Below, in pieces: positions 11,987-21,850 of a DNA stretch of 64,000 nucleotides. The notes under the pieces were generated by a model that made no database searches, was not told the DNA's origin, and saw only the letters and a list, made by a program, of their open reading frames with translations. The stretch comes from Prorocentrum cordatum (lineage: Eukaryota > Sar > Dinophyceae > Prorocentrales > Prorocentraceae). Position numbers and translations under genes: made by a program. The stretch spans positions 40,001 through 104,000 of the forward strand of contig CAUYUJ010000181.1 of NCBI GenBank assembly GCA_963575745.1, in the 5' to 3' direction. Numbering within the stretch: the stretch's first letter is position 1; the number at the start of each line of letters is the position of its first letter.

Positions 11987-13104
11987 GGTGGCTCCCCCTT
12001 GGGGCTCCCAAATGATGCTCCTGGCAGCGTTTTGTGATCATGAGGCTCTCAAGAGAGACATGTGGGGAGGCCAAACGGCAATTTTAGCTGAGACGTCCCA
12101 CCAAAATCGGCGCGAACGGGCTCGTGATATCAGCCAGGGTGGCTCCCCCTTGGGGCTCCCAAATGATGCCCCTGGCAGCGTTTTGCGACCATGAGGCTCT
12201 CAAGAGAGACATGTTTGGGAGGCCAAACGGCAATTTTAGCTGAGACGTCCCACCAAAATCGGCGCGAACGGGCTCGTGAGATCAGCCAGGGTGGCTCCCC
12301 CTTGGGGCTCCCAAATGATGCCCCTGGCAGCGTTTTGTGACCATGAGGCTCTCAAGAGAGACATGTTGGGGAGGCCAAACGGCAATTTTAGCTGAGACGT
12401 CCCACCAAAATCGGCGCGAACGGGCTCGTGAGATCAGCCAGGGTGGCTCCCCCTTGGGGCTCCCAAATGATGCCCCTGGCAGCGTTTTGCGACCATGAGG
12501 CTCTCAAGAGAGACATGTTGGGGAGGCCAAACGGCAATTCTAGCTGAGACGTCCCACCAAAATCGGCGCGAACGGGCTCGTGAGATCAGCCAGGGTGGCT
12601 CCCCCTTGGGGCTCCCAAATGATGCCCCTGGCAGCGTTTTGCGACCATGAGGCTCTCAAGAGATACATGTTGGGGGCGCCAAACGGCAATTCTAGCTGAG
12701 ACGTCCCACCAAAATCGGCGCGAACGGGCTCGTGAGATCAGCCAGGGTGGCTCCCCCTTGGGGCTCCCAAATGATGCCCCTGGCAGCGTTTTGTGACCAT
12801 GAGGCTCTCAAGAGAGACATGTTGGGGAGGCCAAACGGCAATTTAGCTGAGACGTCCCACCAAAATCGGCGCGAACGGGCTCGTGAGATCAGCCAGGGTG
12901 GCTCCCCCTTGGGGCTCCCAAATGATGCCCCTGGCAGCGTTTTGCGACCATGAGGCTCTCAAGAGAGACATGTTGGGGAGGCCAAACGGCAATTTTAGCT
13001 GAGACGTCCCACCAAAATCGGCGCGAACGGGCTCGTGATATCAGCCAGGGTGGCTCCCCCTTGGGGCTCCCAAATGATGCCCCTGGCAGCGTTTTGTGAT
13101 CATG
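11987..13104. repeat. 151-bp satellite, about 7.4 units
   Basis: Units begin GGTGGCTCCCCCTTGGGG at 11987, 12138, 12290 and onward, giving a period of 151-152 bp. Units differ by only a few single bases (GTGAGATC or GTGATATC, TTTGTGA or TTTGCGA). The last unit is cut short at about 13104 and runs into GAGTGTGAGTGTGAG. The very low divergence suggests recent amplification or homogenisation. Confidence 0.97.
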
Positions 13105-13149
13105 AGAGAGTGTGAGTGTGAGTGAATGTGACTGTGAGTGAGTCTGAGT

Positions 13150-13250
13150 GAGAGCGAGTCTCATCTTATCTTATCGAGTCCTATCTTATCGAGTCCTTGT
13201 CATATATCTTATCTTACCTTATCATATCTTGTGCTATCTTATTTGAGGGA
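13150..13250. repeat. CTTATCTTAT-rich spacer between satellites
   Basis: Variants of TCTTATCTTATCGAGTCC repeat several times. Similar words (TATCTTGTCTTGTCTTATC) recur at 15535-15572, just beyond the far side of the next satellite, so the ~130-bp satellite is bracketed by the same short repeat. Confidence 0.75.
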
Positions 13251-13289
13251 GTTTCTGTGGAACTCACGTCATCCTCACCCCCGGCGCGA

Positions 13290-15245
13290 AGAGCACGAGC
13301 CCAGAGCGGCCTCCGGCACCGTTTCCGGACGGATCCGCTGGATCCGCTGGATCCGCTGGATCCGGTGACGAATCCCAAACCGGCGCCCTCGCCTGAGACA
13401 TCCTCACAAAACGGGCCCCGGGGGGGATGCCCAGAGGAGCCCAGAGCGGCCTCCGGCACCGTTTCCGGACGGATCCGCTGGATCCGCTGGATCCGCTGGA
13501 TGACGAATCCCAAACCGGCGCCCTCGCCTGAGACATCCTCACAAAACGGGCCCCGGGGGGGATGCCCAGAGGAGCCCAGAGCGGCCTCCTGGCACCGTTT
13601 CCGGACGGATCCGCTGGATCCGCTGGATCCGCTGGATCCGGTGACGAATCCCAAACCGGCGCCCTCGCCTGAGACATCCTCACAAAACGGGCCCCGGGGG
13701 GGATGCCCAGAGGAGCCCAGAGCGGCCTCCGGCACCGTTTCCGGACGGATCCGCTGGATCCGCTGGATCCGCTGGATCCGGTGACGAATCCCAAACCGGC
13801 GCCCTCGCCTGAGACATCCTCACAAAACGGGCCCCGGGGGGGATGCCCAGAGGAGCCCAGAGCGGCCTCCGGCACCGTTTCCGGACGGATCCGCTGGATC
13901 CGCTGGATCCGGTGACGAATCCCAAACCGGCGCCCTCGCCTGAGACATCCTCACAAAACGGGCCCCGGGGGGGATGCCCAGAGAGCCCAGAGCGGCCTCC
14001 GGCACCGTTTCCGGACGGATCCGCTGGATCCGCTGGATCCGCTTGATCCGGTGACGAATCCCAAACCGGCGCCCTCGCCTGAGACATCCTCACAAAACGG
14101 GCCCCGGGGGGGATGCCCAGAGGAGCCCAGAGCGGCCTCCGGCACCGTTTCCGGACGGATCCGCTGGATCCGCTGGATCCGGTGACGAATCCCAAACCGG
14201 CGCCCTCGCCTGAGACATCCTCACAAAACGGGCCCCGGGGGGGATGCCCAGAGGAGCCCAGAGCGGCCTCCGGCACCGTTTCCGGACGGATCCGCTGGAT
14301 CCGCTGGATCCGCTGGATCCGTGACGAATCCCAAACCGGCGCCCTCGCCTGAGACATCCTCACAAAACGGGCCCCGGGGGGGATGCCCAGAGGAGCCCAG
14401 AGCGGCCTCCGGCACCGTTTCCGGACGGATCCGCTGGATCCGCTGGATCCGCTGTCCGCTGGATCTCCCAAACCGGCGCCCTCGCCTGAGACATCCTCAC
14501 AAAACGGGCCCCGGGGGGGATGCCCAGAGGAGCCCAGAGCGGCCTCCGGCACCGTTTCCGGACGGATCCGCTGGATCCGCTGGATCCGGTGACGAATCCC
14601 AAACCGGCGCCCTCGCCTGAGACATCCTCACAAAACGGGCCCCGGGGGGGATGCCCAGAGGAGCCCAGAGCGGCCTCCGGCACCGTTTCCGGACGGATCC
14701 GCTGGATCCGCTGGATCCGCTGGATCCGGTGACGAATCCCAAACCGGCGCCCTCGCCTGAGACATCCTCACAAAACGGGCCCCGGGGGGGATGCCCAGAG
14801 GAGCCCAGAGCGGCCTCCGGCACCGTTTCCGGACGGATCCGCTGGATCCGCTGGATCCGGTGACGAATCCCAAACCGGCGCCCTCGCCTGAGACATCCTC
14901 ACAAAACGGGCCCCGGGGGGGATGCCCAGAGGAGCCCAGAGCGGCCTCCGGCACCGTTTCCGGACGGATCCGCTGGATCCGCTGGATCCGGTGACGAATC
15001 CCAAACCGGCGCCCTCGCCTGAGACATCCTCACAAAACGGGCCCCGGGGGGGATGCCCAGAGGAGCCCAGAGCGGCCTCCGGCACCGTTTCCGGACGGAT
15101 CCGCTGGATCCGCTGGATCCGCTGGATGACCGGTGACGAATCCCAAACCGGCGCCCTCGCCTGAGACATCCTCACAAAACGGGCCCCGGGGGGGATGCCC
15201 AGAGGAGCCCAGAGCGGCCTCCGGCACCGTTTCCGGACGGACGAC
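13290..15245. repeat. ~130-bp satellite with nested GGATCCGCT repeat, about 15 units
   Basis: Each unit contains GAGCGGCCTCCGGCACCG, a block of two to four GGATCCGCT copies, then GACGAATCCCAAACCGG and CACAAAACGGGCCCCG. Unit length varies mainly through the number of GGATCCGCT copies. One unit near 14450 carries a rearranged block. The open frames crossing it are satellite artefacts. Confidence 0.97.
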
Positions 15246-15287
15246 CTGACTGCATAACACGCCTGGATATGCCGACGGGGGCGAAGG

Positions 15288-15330
15288 AGGAGGAGGAGGA
15301 GGAGGAGGAGGAGGAGGAGGAGGAGGGGGA
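15288..15330. repeat. (GGA)n microsatellite
   Basis: A short pure GGA run directly downstream of the satellite block. A TA run follows at 15480-15495. Confidence 0.9.
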
Positions 15331-15641
15331 GGGGGCAGGCGAGGGAGCCCCGGCCCTGGGGGAGGGGCCCTGAGGGAGCCCTGATGGGCTTCCGGCACCA
15401 TGGAGAGGTCCTGTGGGGCGGCCGCCCCTTCTTCTCTCGGTCGTTTCCCTCTCGCCCAGAAGCGCGCGCCCCTTCTTCTATATATATATATATATACACA
15501 CAGAAACTCCCGATCAACCGCAGAGCGGCGGATGTTCTTATCTTGTAGTATCTTATCTTGTCTTGTCTTATCTGGTGATTATCATTGGGAGGAGGGAGGC
15601 GCGAGCGGGAGGAAGGAGGAGCATCGGGAGGCGTCAGAGTA

Positions 15642-15706
15642 ATAACAAGAACCCCAATCCTTAGGATATGGGGAACAAGAACCCCAATCCTTAGAATATG
15701 GGGAAA
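15642..15706. repeat. 31-bp tandem duplication
   Basis: The unit AACAAGAACCCCAATCCTTA plus GRATATGGGG occurs twice in a row with a single base difference. Confidence 0.85.
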
Positions 15707-15767
15707 AAACCCTGCCGCCGTAGCCGACGATTCGCACTAGCAGCGCATCGGCCCAAAAGTGGGACCA

Positions 15768-15895
15768 TCCCTCCTCCTCCTCCTCCTCCTCCTTTCCCTC
15801 TCCCCCTCCTCCCCCTCCACCTCCCCCTCCCCCTCCTCCTCCTCCTCCTCCTCCTCCTCCTCCTCCTCCTCCTCCTCCTCCTCCTCCTCCTCTGC
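15768..15895. repeat. (TCC)n microsatellite
   Basis: CCTCC triplets with brief CCCCTCC interruptions, pure at 15830-15893. Confidence 0.95.
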
Positions 15896-16017
15896 TCACT
15901 TCAAAAATCTGCCCTCGGCCACCCTCGGCCAGGGCAGCGCCCGGCAGAAGACTCGAGCGGCCGCCGGCGGAGCTGCGCCCCGCCGGACCAGCAGCCACCA
16001 TGGAGGACTCCGCTCCT

Positions 16018-16212
16018 CCTCCCGCGTGTAGCTCGCTTCGGTCCTCTGCGCTTTCTAGTCGGGCCTGAGGCGCCCCCCCCCCTCTCCATTGCCTCCCATG
16101 GAACCCATCGGCGCGGAAAAAGCCCCTCCTCCCGCGTGTAGCTCGCTTCGGTCCTCTGCGCTTTCCAGTCGGCCTGAGGCGCCCCCCCCCCTCTCCAGTG
16201 CCTCCCGTGGAA
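16018..16212. repeat. ~110-bp tandem duplication
   Basis: The block starting GTGTAGCTCGCTTCGGTCC and ending CCTCCCRTGGAAC appears twice, at 16018-16104 and 16135-16213, with small differences. It may be a duplicated part of the decayed retroelement to the right, but no protein motif supports this. Confidence 0.7.
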
Positions 16213-16644
16213 CAACTCGGCGCGAGAGAAAAGCTCTTCCGTCCCTCGACACTCTCGGAGCTGGTCGCTCCACTTCTGCGCTGGTGTGGAGGGAGCTCTC
16301 CCAGAACCCTCCACGGCATGAGGGTCGCCCGTGAACGCTCCGCACTCCGGGCGGACAACGAGCGGTCGGTCCCGGGTAGGCAGCGCAGTGGGCGCCTGGC
16401 GGAACCTGTTGAGGTCAAGTGCGCGGTCTGCAAACTCTAAAGGCTCCGAGTTGGCCCCCTGCAGAAGATTCCAAGAAGCCGACGGGAAAGCATGGCTGCG
16501 GTCCGCGTTGGGCCAAGAAGCACTGAAACCAGCCATTCCGAATCCGTGCAGCATCATCTGGTCAACCACCGTGGCCCACTCCCCCCTCCTCCCACGCGAG
16601 ATGCCCCAATCGCAGGGCCCCGATGGTGGAGCTTGATGCCCAAC

Positions 16645-16710
16645 GAGGAGGAGGAGGAGGAGGAGGAGGAAGAGGAGGAGGAGGAGGAGGAGGAGGAGGA
16701 GGAGGAGGTG
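16645..16710. repeat. (GAG)n microsatellite
   Basis: A GAG run with one AGAGG interruption. Confidence 0.95.
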
Positions 16711-16959
16711 GTGGGGCTTCGGGGCCCCAGCGAGCCCAACCACCCCCCACGGGCCCAGGAGGTGAATGACACGTTTACCTCTGGGGCCCTGGGGCCGCCG
16801 ACTCCGGCGGAGCACGCCCGTAAGTTTGACTTCCCAGGCCCTCGAGAAGCGCCTGGCAGGCCGACTGGTTCACCGGCGTGTGAAGAGTCGCTTCGGAACG
16901 AAAAGGGGGGGACTTCAGCGCCGACGCCGCGCCTCGTCTTGCCGAGTCCAGAAGCTCGG

Positions 16960-18570
16960 CTCAGTCCTCCCGCCCCAGGTCTCCGCGGTGACGACCCGCG
17001 GGGGGGCAGGCGCGACGCTCGGGCGAGCGCCGAAGGTATTTCCGAATAGAGCGCACGTCAGTCAAAGCCTCCACATTGAAAATGTGAACGTTTCCCTCCA
17101 CCCGCGTCTCCTGGTTGAACCCGCTCTCATTGGCTTCCTCCGCCTCCATCCCTCTGCGAGGTCCAGTTTGCCGCCAGGCTGAGAGCCATTCTTCAGCAGA
17201 CAGAGCAGCCCCCTGAAGATGGCGTAATTTGCGACCTCGCGGAGCCTTGCCGCGACAGGCAAGGATCCTGATCAAGGGGTAAGCCCCCTTCAACTTTCGA
17301 GCTCTCCAGGCCTTCCCCGGCTCATTCGCGATCTCCTGCCTCCATTGACGAAATTCACCCCTCCGGAGCGCGAACCACCTCTTGCTCAAAATCTTCAAAC
17401 GCACCTTGGCCGCCTCCTCCTCCTCCTCCCCCGTCACGGTCTTAGAGGCAGCCTGTTTCAGCTCCGGGCGGCGTTGTAGAAGTGCGCGGTGCTCGGCTGC
17501 ATGTGTTATGTGCCACTCGGGGCACTGCGCCACTGAACCTCCAGAGCATCCTGCATCCTGCCCGAGCGAGATCTCATCGACGACGGGGAAAAAAGAGTCG
17601 GGCTTCCTCTCCCTCGCTGCAGCCTCTCGGACTTCCGAGCCTGCAGCCCGCGCCTCAGAGACCCGTTCCAAGAAATAACGACGTTCTTAGTGTTGTCTCA
17701 TAGTTCCAGTGGGCCCTGCTAGGCGAACGGGCCTCTGGAGAAACAACCTCCCACCGAAAATTGCACTGAAGGGGCATGTGATCTCTAGGGTGCCTGGAGG
17801 GGATCTCCTGGTGATTCTTCATGATGCCCATAAGGGGCCCACCCGATGATGTAACCAAATATGTTGCTACTGTCGCACCTATAGTGTAGTCAACTCTTCC
17901 ATGGGTACCACCATTGTGCCCATACCAGGTAGGTTTTACATTGTTTCGTGGCCGAAGAGCAACCACACCGAACTCATCCACTGGCACGCGTAATTGTTCT
18001 CCAACGCCCCCAGCTAGATGTTCACGGCTGGCTAGCCCAGAGGAGCTCACATCTGTGTTCGTGTATACCCATGTGCCCTGTACGCTGGTGTCCCCGATTC
18101 CGTCGTTCAAGTCAACGCTGACTATCTGACAAAAACGCAAGAGATGTGGCCCGCTTCGGTCTGAACAAATCTCGGCGACGCAATCGAAAGAGACGCGGTA
18201 ACAAACTACTCGGGGTTCCTTGGAGCCTGGGACGCCGCGGAAAGAAATAACAACCTAGAACAGCAACGTCCATGCCCGATCGCTTCACCCGAACTCCGAG
18301 CCCCTGCCCCTGTAGGGCAGCGGGACAAAGCACAATTCGTACAATGTGACTCTCTCGAAGCCTGCAGGACGGCGAAACGGAAATACTGTTGGTCGATTCG
18401 TATGCGCACCTCGTCCGTACCCCGCCTCGAACAAGGAAACGCCACCGATCTTCTTACGAGTCAGAGCTGCATCGGGAAGAACACGGACTTGGGTCCCCAC
18501 GAAAAACGCCGCGTGGAAAGACTTTGCAATGACAGAGAGTACTTCTTCTTGCCGTTCGCTGGAAATGAGG
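16960..18570 (-). pseudogene. Decayed non-LTR retrotransposon (LINE): endonuclease and linker
   Basis: Pieces of one protein are spread over three minus-strand frames, so it cannot be translated intact. In order: 18570-18290 encodes a segment with VGTQVR and GYGRGAHTNR, like the start of an APE-type endonuclease. 18285-18240 gives RVKRSGMDVAVLGCYF. 18125-17750 gives VDLNDGIG, then GGTHGRVDYT and RDHMPLQCNF, the last two matching the conserved C-terminal part of that domain, where the Asp-His of RDH is catalytic in the family. 17670-16970 is an Arg/Trp-rich region (RRPELKQA, FRQWRQEIANE) typical of the linker before reverse transcriptase. No reverse transcriptase motif was found farther on, where repeats have invaded. 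The family assignment rests on recognised motifs and the endonuclease order; no search was run. Confidence 0.6.
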
Positions 18571-19150
18571 CTCAGAGGATCCCAGCTCAATAATCTGAAC
18601 GTAGCAATGAAGATGGCCACACGTAGTGATCCAACACTTGGCCGAAAGAAAAACGCTTGGGTAAGCGAAGCGTGTGTCTGCATTGCGAGTGTGGCAGGGC
18701 GGGGGCCTGAAAGAGGGAACTCGATCCGCCTGACGAGGAAGAGGATGAGGATGAGGAGGAGGAAGAGGAAGAGGAAGAGGAGGATGAAGAGGAGGAGTTC
18801 CTCCTCCTCCTTTTTACTATTCGTCCTCTCGGTTTCCTGCTTCCCTCCCTCTTCATGGGGAAGGGCATGCAGGTTTTCTTTCGCTGCAGAAGGAAGGGAA
18901 GGGAAGGAGGGGGACCGAGCGGGAGGTGCACGCAGAGCGAGCGAAGGATGAGTATCGGAGGAAGGCCCATTGAGACAAGGGCATCTGCCCCCTTCTAGCC
19001 CAAAGCCGGTCAACATCTGTCTCCGGACACCTCCCGGGGTCCTCGACCTCTCGGTCGACGCGGATCCAGCCGCGGCGACCAAGGAACCCTCAGGAAGCCC
19101 AGAGACGACGACCAAACACCCGGGAGTGTCGCTGCTGCCCAGGACGCCCG
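18570..19150. other. No supported gene; short GAGGAA-rich tract
   Basis: A GAGGATGAGGAGGAAGAGG tract lies at 18735-18805. The rest is unremarkable, and the decayed LINE may extend into it. Confidence 0.4.
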
Positions 19151-19154
19151 AGAT

Positions 19155-19333
19155 TCAGCGAGCGAAGAACGGTATAAAATAAACTTTTTCGCCGTCGGGG
19201 GCGCCTGCCCCAGGGCGGCTGGAAAGTTTATACCCTTACGGTGGCACCGTAGGGGTATAAACTTTCCAGCCGCCCTGGGGCAGGCGCCCCCGACGGCGAA
19301 AAAGGTTGTTTTATACCGTTCTTCGCTCGCTGA
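19155..19333. mobile_element. 179-bp near-perfect palindrome with GAGAT duplication
   Basis: The left arm starts TCAGCGAGCGAAGAACGG and the right arm is its inverse almost to the centre (ACGGTGGCACCGT at about 19235-19247). GAGAT stands immediately outside both ends (19150-19154 and 19334-19338), as expected of a 5-bp target-site duplication. There is no ORF. It fits a foldback/MITE insertion, and the near-perfect arms imply youth. A fragment with GTGTAAACTTTTTCGGGG lies at about 39332. Confidence 0.85.
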
Positions 19334-19524
19334 GAGATGGGTACGGAACAAATGTCTAAGATGCCCATCGCCACAGGTTGTCCGAAACCGACAGCGGCAG
19401 CTGTTGGGCAGGCGGCTTTGTGTCTCGACTGGACCACGCCATCGGCGACACCGACACCGAGCTCCGTGAATCAGGAACAGGCACTGCTGCCGGTCTTCCT
19501 ACCTACTCTTTGCGTGCCTATTTC

Positions 19525-19722
19525 TAGGGGAACGAAGAATGACATAAACATAAAAACTCGAAGGTCCTCGCTGATTTCTCGGATCGGCGCTGGACCCCCC
19601 TCCCTGGCGCTCGGAGCGCGCCAGGGAGGCGCTGGAGGCGCCGCCAGGGGGGTCCAGCGCGGATCCGAGAAATCCGCGCGGACCTTCGAGTTTTTATGTT
19701 CATGCCATGGCTCGTTTCCCTA
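19525..19722. mobile_element. TAGGGGAACG inverted-repeat element, type copy
   Basis: The left end reads TAGGGGAACGAAGAATGAC, then ATAAACATAAAAACTCGAAG. The right end is its inverse and ends in CCCTA. ATTTC flanks both sides (19520-19524 and 19723-19727), a clean 5-bp target-site duplication. The middle has inverted GGATC...GATCC arms and a GGCGCCGCC block. There is no ORF. Further copies lie at about 19978-20165, 21050-21225, 22795-22980, 37816-37931 and 38156-38350. Confidence 0.85.
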
Positions 19723-19779
19723 ATTTCGATCGTGCCGATCCCACGTAGGCTACACGCAAGAGCGACCCTGGGTAAGATT

Positions 19780-19885
19780 GACCTCTGGTGCGCGGCTTCT
19801 TGGGGGCCTTGGGGGGAGGCCGCTGCTGGCGCTTCGCGTTCAGCCATCTGGGGACCCATCTGTGCCCGCACCAGAGGTCACTCCG
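19780..19885. repeat. Short inverted repeat TGACCTCTGGTGCG
   Basis: TGACCTCTGGTGCG at 19780-19793 is repeated inversely as CGCACCAGAGGTCA at 19867-19880, about 75 bp apart. It may be a small element or chance. On the minus strand this segment also continues the reading register of the last tentative phosphodiesterase exon. Confidence 0.5.
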
Positions 19886-19977
19886 CCGAAGGAGTAGAAG
19901 ACAAACATTAAGAAGCCTGCATACAACGGAAAACATGCTACAATTATTCTATAGAGCTCTATAGAAAAAAAGCGGCA

Positions 19978-20165
19978 GAAACGTAAACTGCTGTCGCTCC
20001 GCGCGGAGTTCTTGGATCTGCGCTGGACCCCCCTCCCCGGCGCGCGGGCTGCGCCAAGGGCGGCGCCGGAGGCGCCGCCGGGGGGGCCCAGGCGCGGATC
20101 CAGGAAGTCCGCGAGGAACGAACGCCACACTTTTATGTTTATGCTGCTTTTTCTCCTTTGACAAA
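19978..20165. mobile_element. TAGGGGAACG-family element, copy 2 (diverged ends)
   Basis: Core CTTGGATCTGCGCTGGACCC, GGCGCCGGAGGCGCCGCC and GCGCGGATCCAGGAAGTCCG match the type copy. The outer ends differ (AAAAAAAGCGGCAGAAACG left, GTTTATGCTGCTTTTTCTCC right) but are still inverted to each other. No target-site duplication is visible. Confidence 0.75.
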
Positions 20166-20235
20166 GGTCACCCTGGCGAAGGGTCACTCTGACGTCTAGT
20201 CGACCCTGGAAGTTAGGAATGCCAGCCACCACCGG
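20166..20235 (-). CDS. Phosphodiesterase gene, tentative C-terminal exon
   Basis: On the minus strand 20235-20166 reads VVAGIPNFQGRLDVRVTLRQ and continues to the edge of the element at 19978-20165. It begins inside a 21-bp sequence that is an 18/21 copy of 20454-20474 at the end of the previous exon, and both copies are in the same reading register (V-A-G-x-P). This is what a splice junction placed within a direct repeat would give. No domain is expected this far past the catalytic core. Where the protein ends is not clear. Confidence 0.35.
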
Positions 20236-20454
20236 TACTCCTCATCTCGGATCGGCGATCGACACAAATCGGATCGCCAGAAATCGGCAGCCGAGTCGGG
20301 AAGAGTCGAATCGGCGAAAATTGGCAGGCTAGTATGCCTCCAATGAGACATCGGACTTCGAATCGGAATCCCACATCGAATCGGAATCGGAATCGGCAGC
20401 CCTCGAAGTCGAATCGAATCGGACTGGAAGAATCGAAACGAGTCCTGGAGACGA
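20236..20454 (-). other. Inferred intron with AATCGG repeats
   Basis: Rich in AATCGGAATCGG-type words (20265-20440). It is bounded by the direct repeat AGGARTGCCRGCCACCRCCG (20215-20235 and 20454-20474), whose spacing is 239 bp, not a multiple of three. The exact splice sites cannot be fixed within the repeat. Confidence 0.4.
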
Positions 20455-20586
20455 GGAGTGCCGGCCACCGCCGGGAGGACGAAGAAGCAGAAGGGCTCGA
20501 GCAGGGGCTGCACGAGCTTCTCCAGAAAGAACCCCTGGCTGCTCGCGGCCGAATCCTTCGCGCGGTCCATCAGCGGCATGACGGGC
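20455..20586 (-). CDS. Phosphodiesterase, catalytic-domain exon with the invariant Gln
   Basis: The minus strand encodes PLMDRAKDSAASSQGFFLEK then LVQPLLEPFCFFVLP. In PDEase_I proteins the catalytic domain ends with a P-M-C/M-D-R segment and S-Q-x-G-F-x-x-x-x-V-x-P, where the Gln orders the purine ring of cyclic nucleotide. Both are present, with SSQGFF in place of SQVGF. The exon follows in order the segment at 21780-21850, about 1.2 kb upstream, as expected. The upstream junction lies near 20586, within a sequence resembling the end of the previous exon. Confidence 0.7.
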
Positions 20587-21049
20587 CCGGGGTCGATGGG
20601 CCACCCCAGGGGCCAGCAGAGCAGAATAACCAGGTGGCCATCAACAGTCAGCGTGCTATCATGTGGAACGCAGAAGCAACGAAGGGGCTTTCCTGGCCAC
20701 TGCGAGCCTCGGCTACGAATAGGCTCCCCGACCGAAACCCAAGGAACGGCCAGAAAACCAGAGCCACTCCTGAGCCCAAAGCGGTCCTTATTTTCAAAGT
20801 GTTGACTACACTCTGTGCGCGTCTGCCTGGGCTGACCTGAAAAATGAACCTGGCGCGACTTCAATTCGGGACACAGTTCCTCAGTGGCACTGGTCGGCGT
20901 TGCTTGGCGTTTCTTGGCATTGCTTGGCGTTGAAAGGAAGCGAAGAACAAGCAAGCAGCCCAGGAATGGCGTTAATTGGGAACAGAACCAAACAATCCAG
21001 GGAATGCAACACGAAAAACAAAAAGGCAGAGCCACCCGGGGACGGCAGT

Positions 21050-21225
21050 CATAGAAGAAGAACAAAAAAAACATGCTCCGCGCGAATTTCTTGGATCTGC
21101 GGCTGGACCCCCTCCATGCCGCGCTGAGCGCGCCAGGGGCGGCGCCGGAGGCGCCGCCGGGGGAGCCCAGCGCGGATCCAAGAAATCCGCGAAGAGCGCC
21201 AAGAGTTCATGTTTATGGCGTGTCT
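21050..21225. mobile_element. TAGGGGAACG-family element, copy 3
   Basis: The core reads TTTCTTGGATCTGCGGCTGG, then GGCGCCGGAGGCGCCGCCGG and GCGGATCCAAGAAATCCGCG. The right side ends TTCATGTTTATGGCGTG. It lies inside the large phosphodiesterase intron, next to a TTC run. Confidence 0.75.
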
Positions 21226-21339
21226 TCTTCTTCTTCTTCTTCTTCTTCTTCTTCTTCGAAGCAAGGACACGAGACCAGACAGCGCCGTGCAAGGCCGCGT
21301 GAGGACACTGTAGACCAGGCAACCCCGGGGAGCGCTCCT

Positions 21340-21450
21340 GGAGGAGGAGGAGGAGGAGGAGGAGGAGGAGGAGGAGGAGGAGGAGGAGGAGGAGGAGGAG
21401 GAGGAGGGGGAGGAGGGGGAGGAGGAGGAGGAGGAGGAGGAGGAGGGGGG
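21340..21450. repeat. (GGA)n microsatellite in intron
   Basis: About 105 bp of GGAGGAGGA, i.e. TCC on the coding (minus) strand. Confidence 0.95.
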
Positions 21451-21779
21451 GGAAGAGAAGGAGGAGGAGGCCGCGCAGCCCTCGGGCACGCGCCGGCCGG
21501 CCAGGTCCGGCGCCCACCAGGCTCTCAAGACAGGCAGGGGTCCCTCGGGGCAAGGCCTCTCGCTGGGAGAAGAACTCGTTCCTGCAAGTCCGGCTTAAGT
21601 CGGCTCGTCTGCGCAACAGTATCTGTGCAATGGCTGGCGCGCTCCCAGCCTCGTTTTTGACCACGTCTTTTGACATTCGTTTCGCACGATTTCTTGCCGA
21701 CGCGCTGGCTAGCGGCTCGGCGCGGCTTCTTGGGCTTCTGGCGTGCGTGCGTCTGGCCCCCAGGGGTGAGCCGAGCGAC

Positions 21780-21850
21780 CTGGGTCATGGGCAGCCCAAG
21801 CTCCCGCTCCCGGTCCCCCTGCCTAAAGAACTCCTCCTCCAGCGCCGCCA
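21780..21850 (-). CDS. Phosphodiesterase, catalytic-domain exon (EFFRQGDRERELGLP)
   Basis: The minus strand reads VAALEEEFFRQGDRERELGL, then PMTQ. The E-F-F-x-Q-G-D-x-E-x-x-x-G-L-P signature is a hallmark of class I phosphodiesterases and follows directly on the metal-binding part in the upstream exon. A canonical CAG/GT donor is at 21780/21779. By family length the Met-Thr-Gln after GLP may belong to the intron, so the true end may be about 10 bp upstream. Confidence 0.8.

Larger units (their letters stand above)
20587..21779 (-). other. Inferred ~1.2-kb intron packed with repeats
   Basis: It separates the DREREL and MDRAKD parts of the catalytic domain. It holds an inverted-repeat element (21050-21225), a TTC run (21220-21257) and a GGA run (21340-21450). 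At its two borders on the plus strand stand CCTGGGTCATGGGCAGCCC (21779-21797) and CCGGGGTCGATGGGCCACCCC (20588-20608), again a direct repeat. A GT donor is available at 21779-21778. No AG acceptor lies close to the predicted exon start. Confidence 0.45.

Noticed and set aside
13197-15517. Many 60-290 codon frames with repeating FVRMSQARAPVWDS-type text
   Set aside because: Translation of the ~130-bp satellite; the frame shifts with each unit.
15901-16480. Reverse transcriptase of the decayed LINE
   Set aside because: I looked for FxDD-type and palm motifs on the minus strand after the linker and could not find them in any frame.
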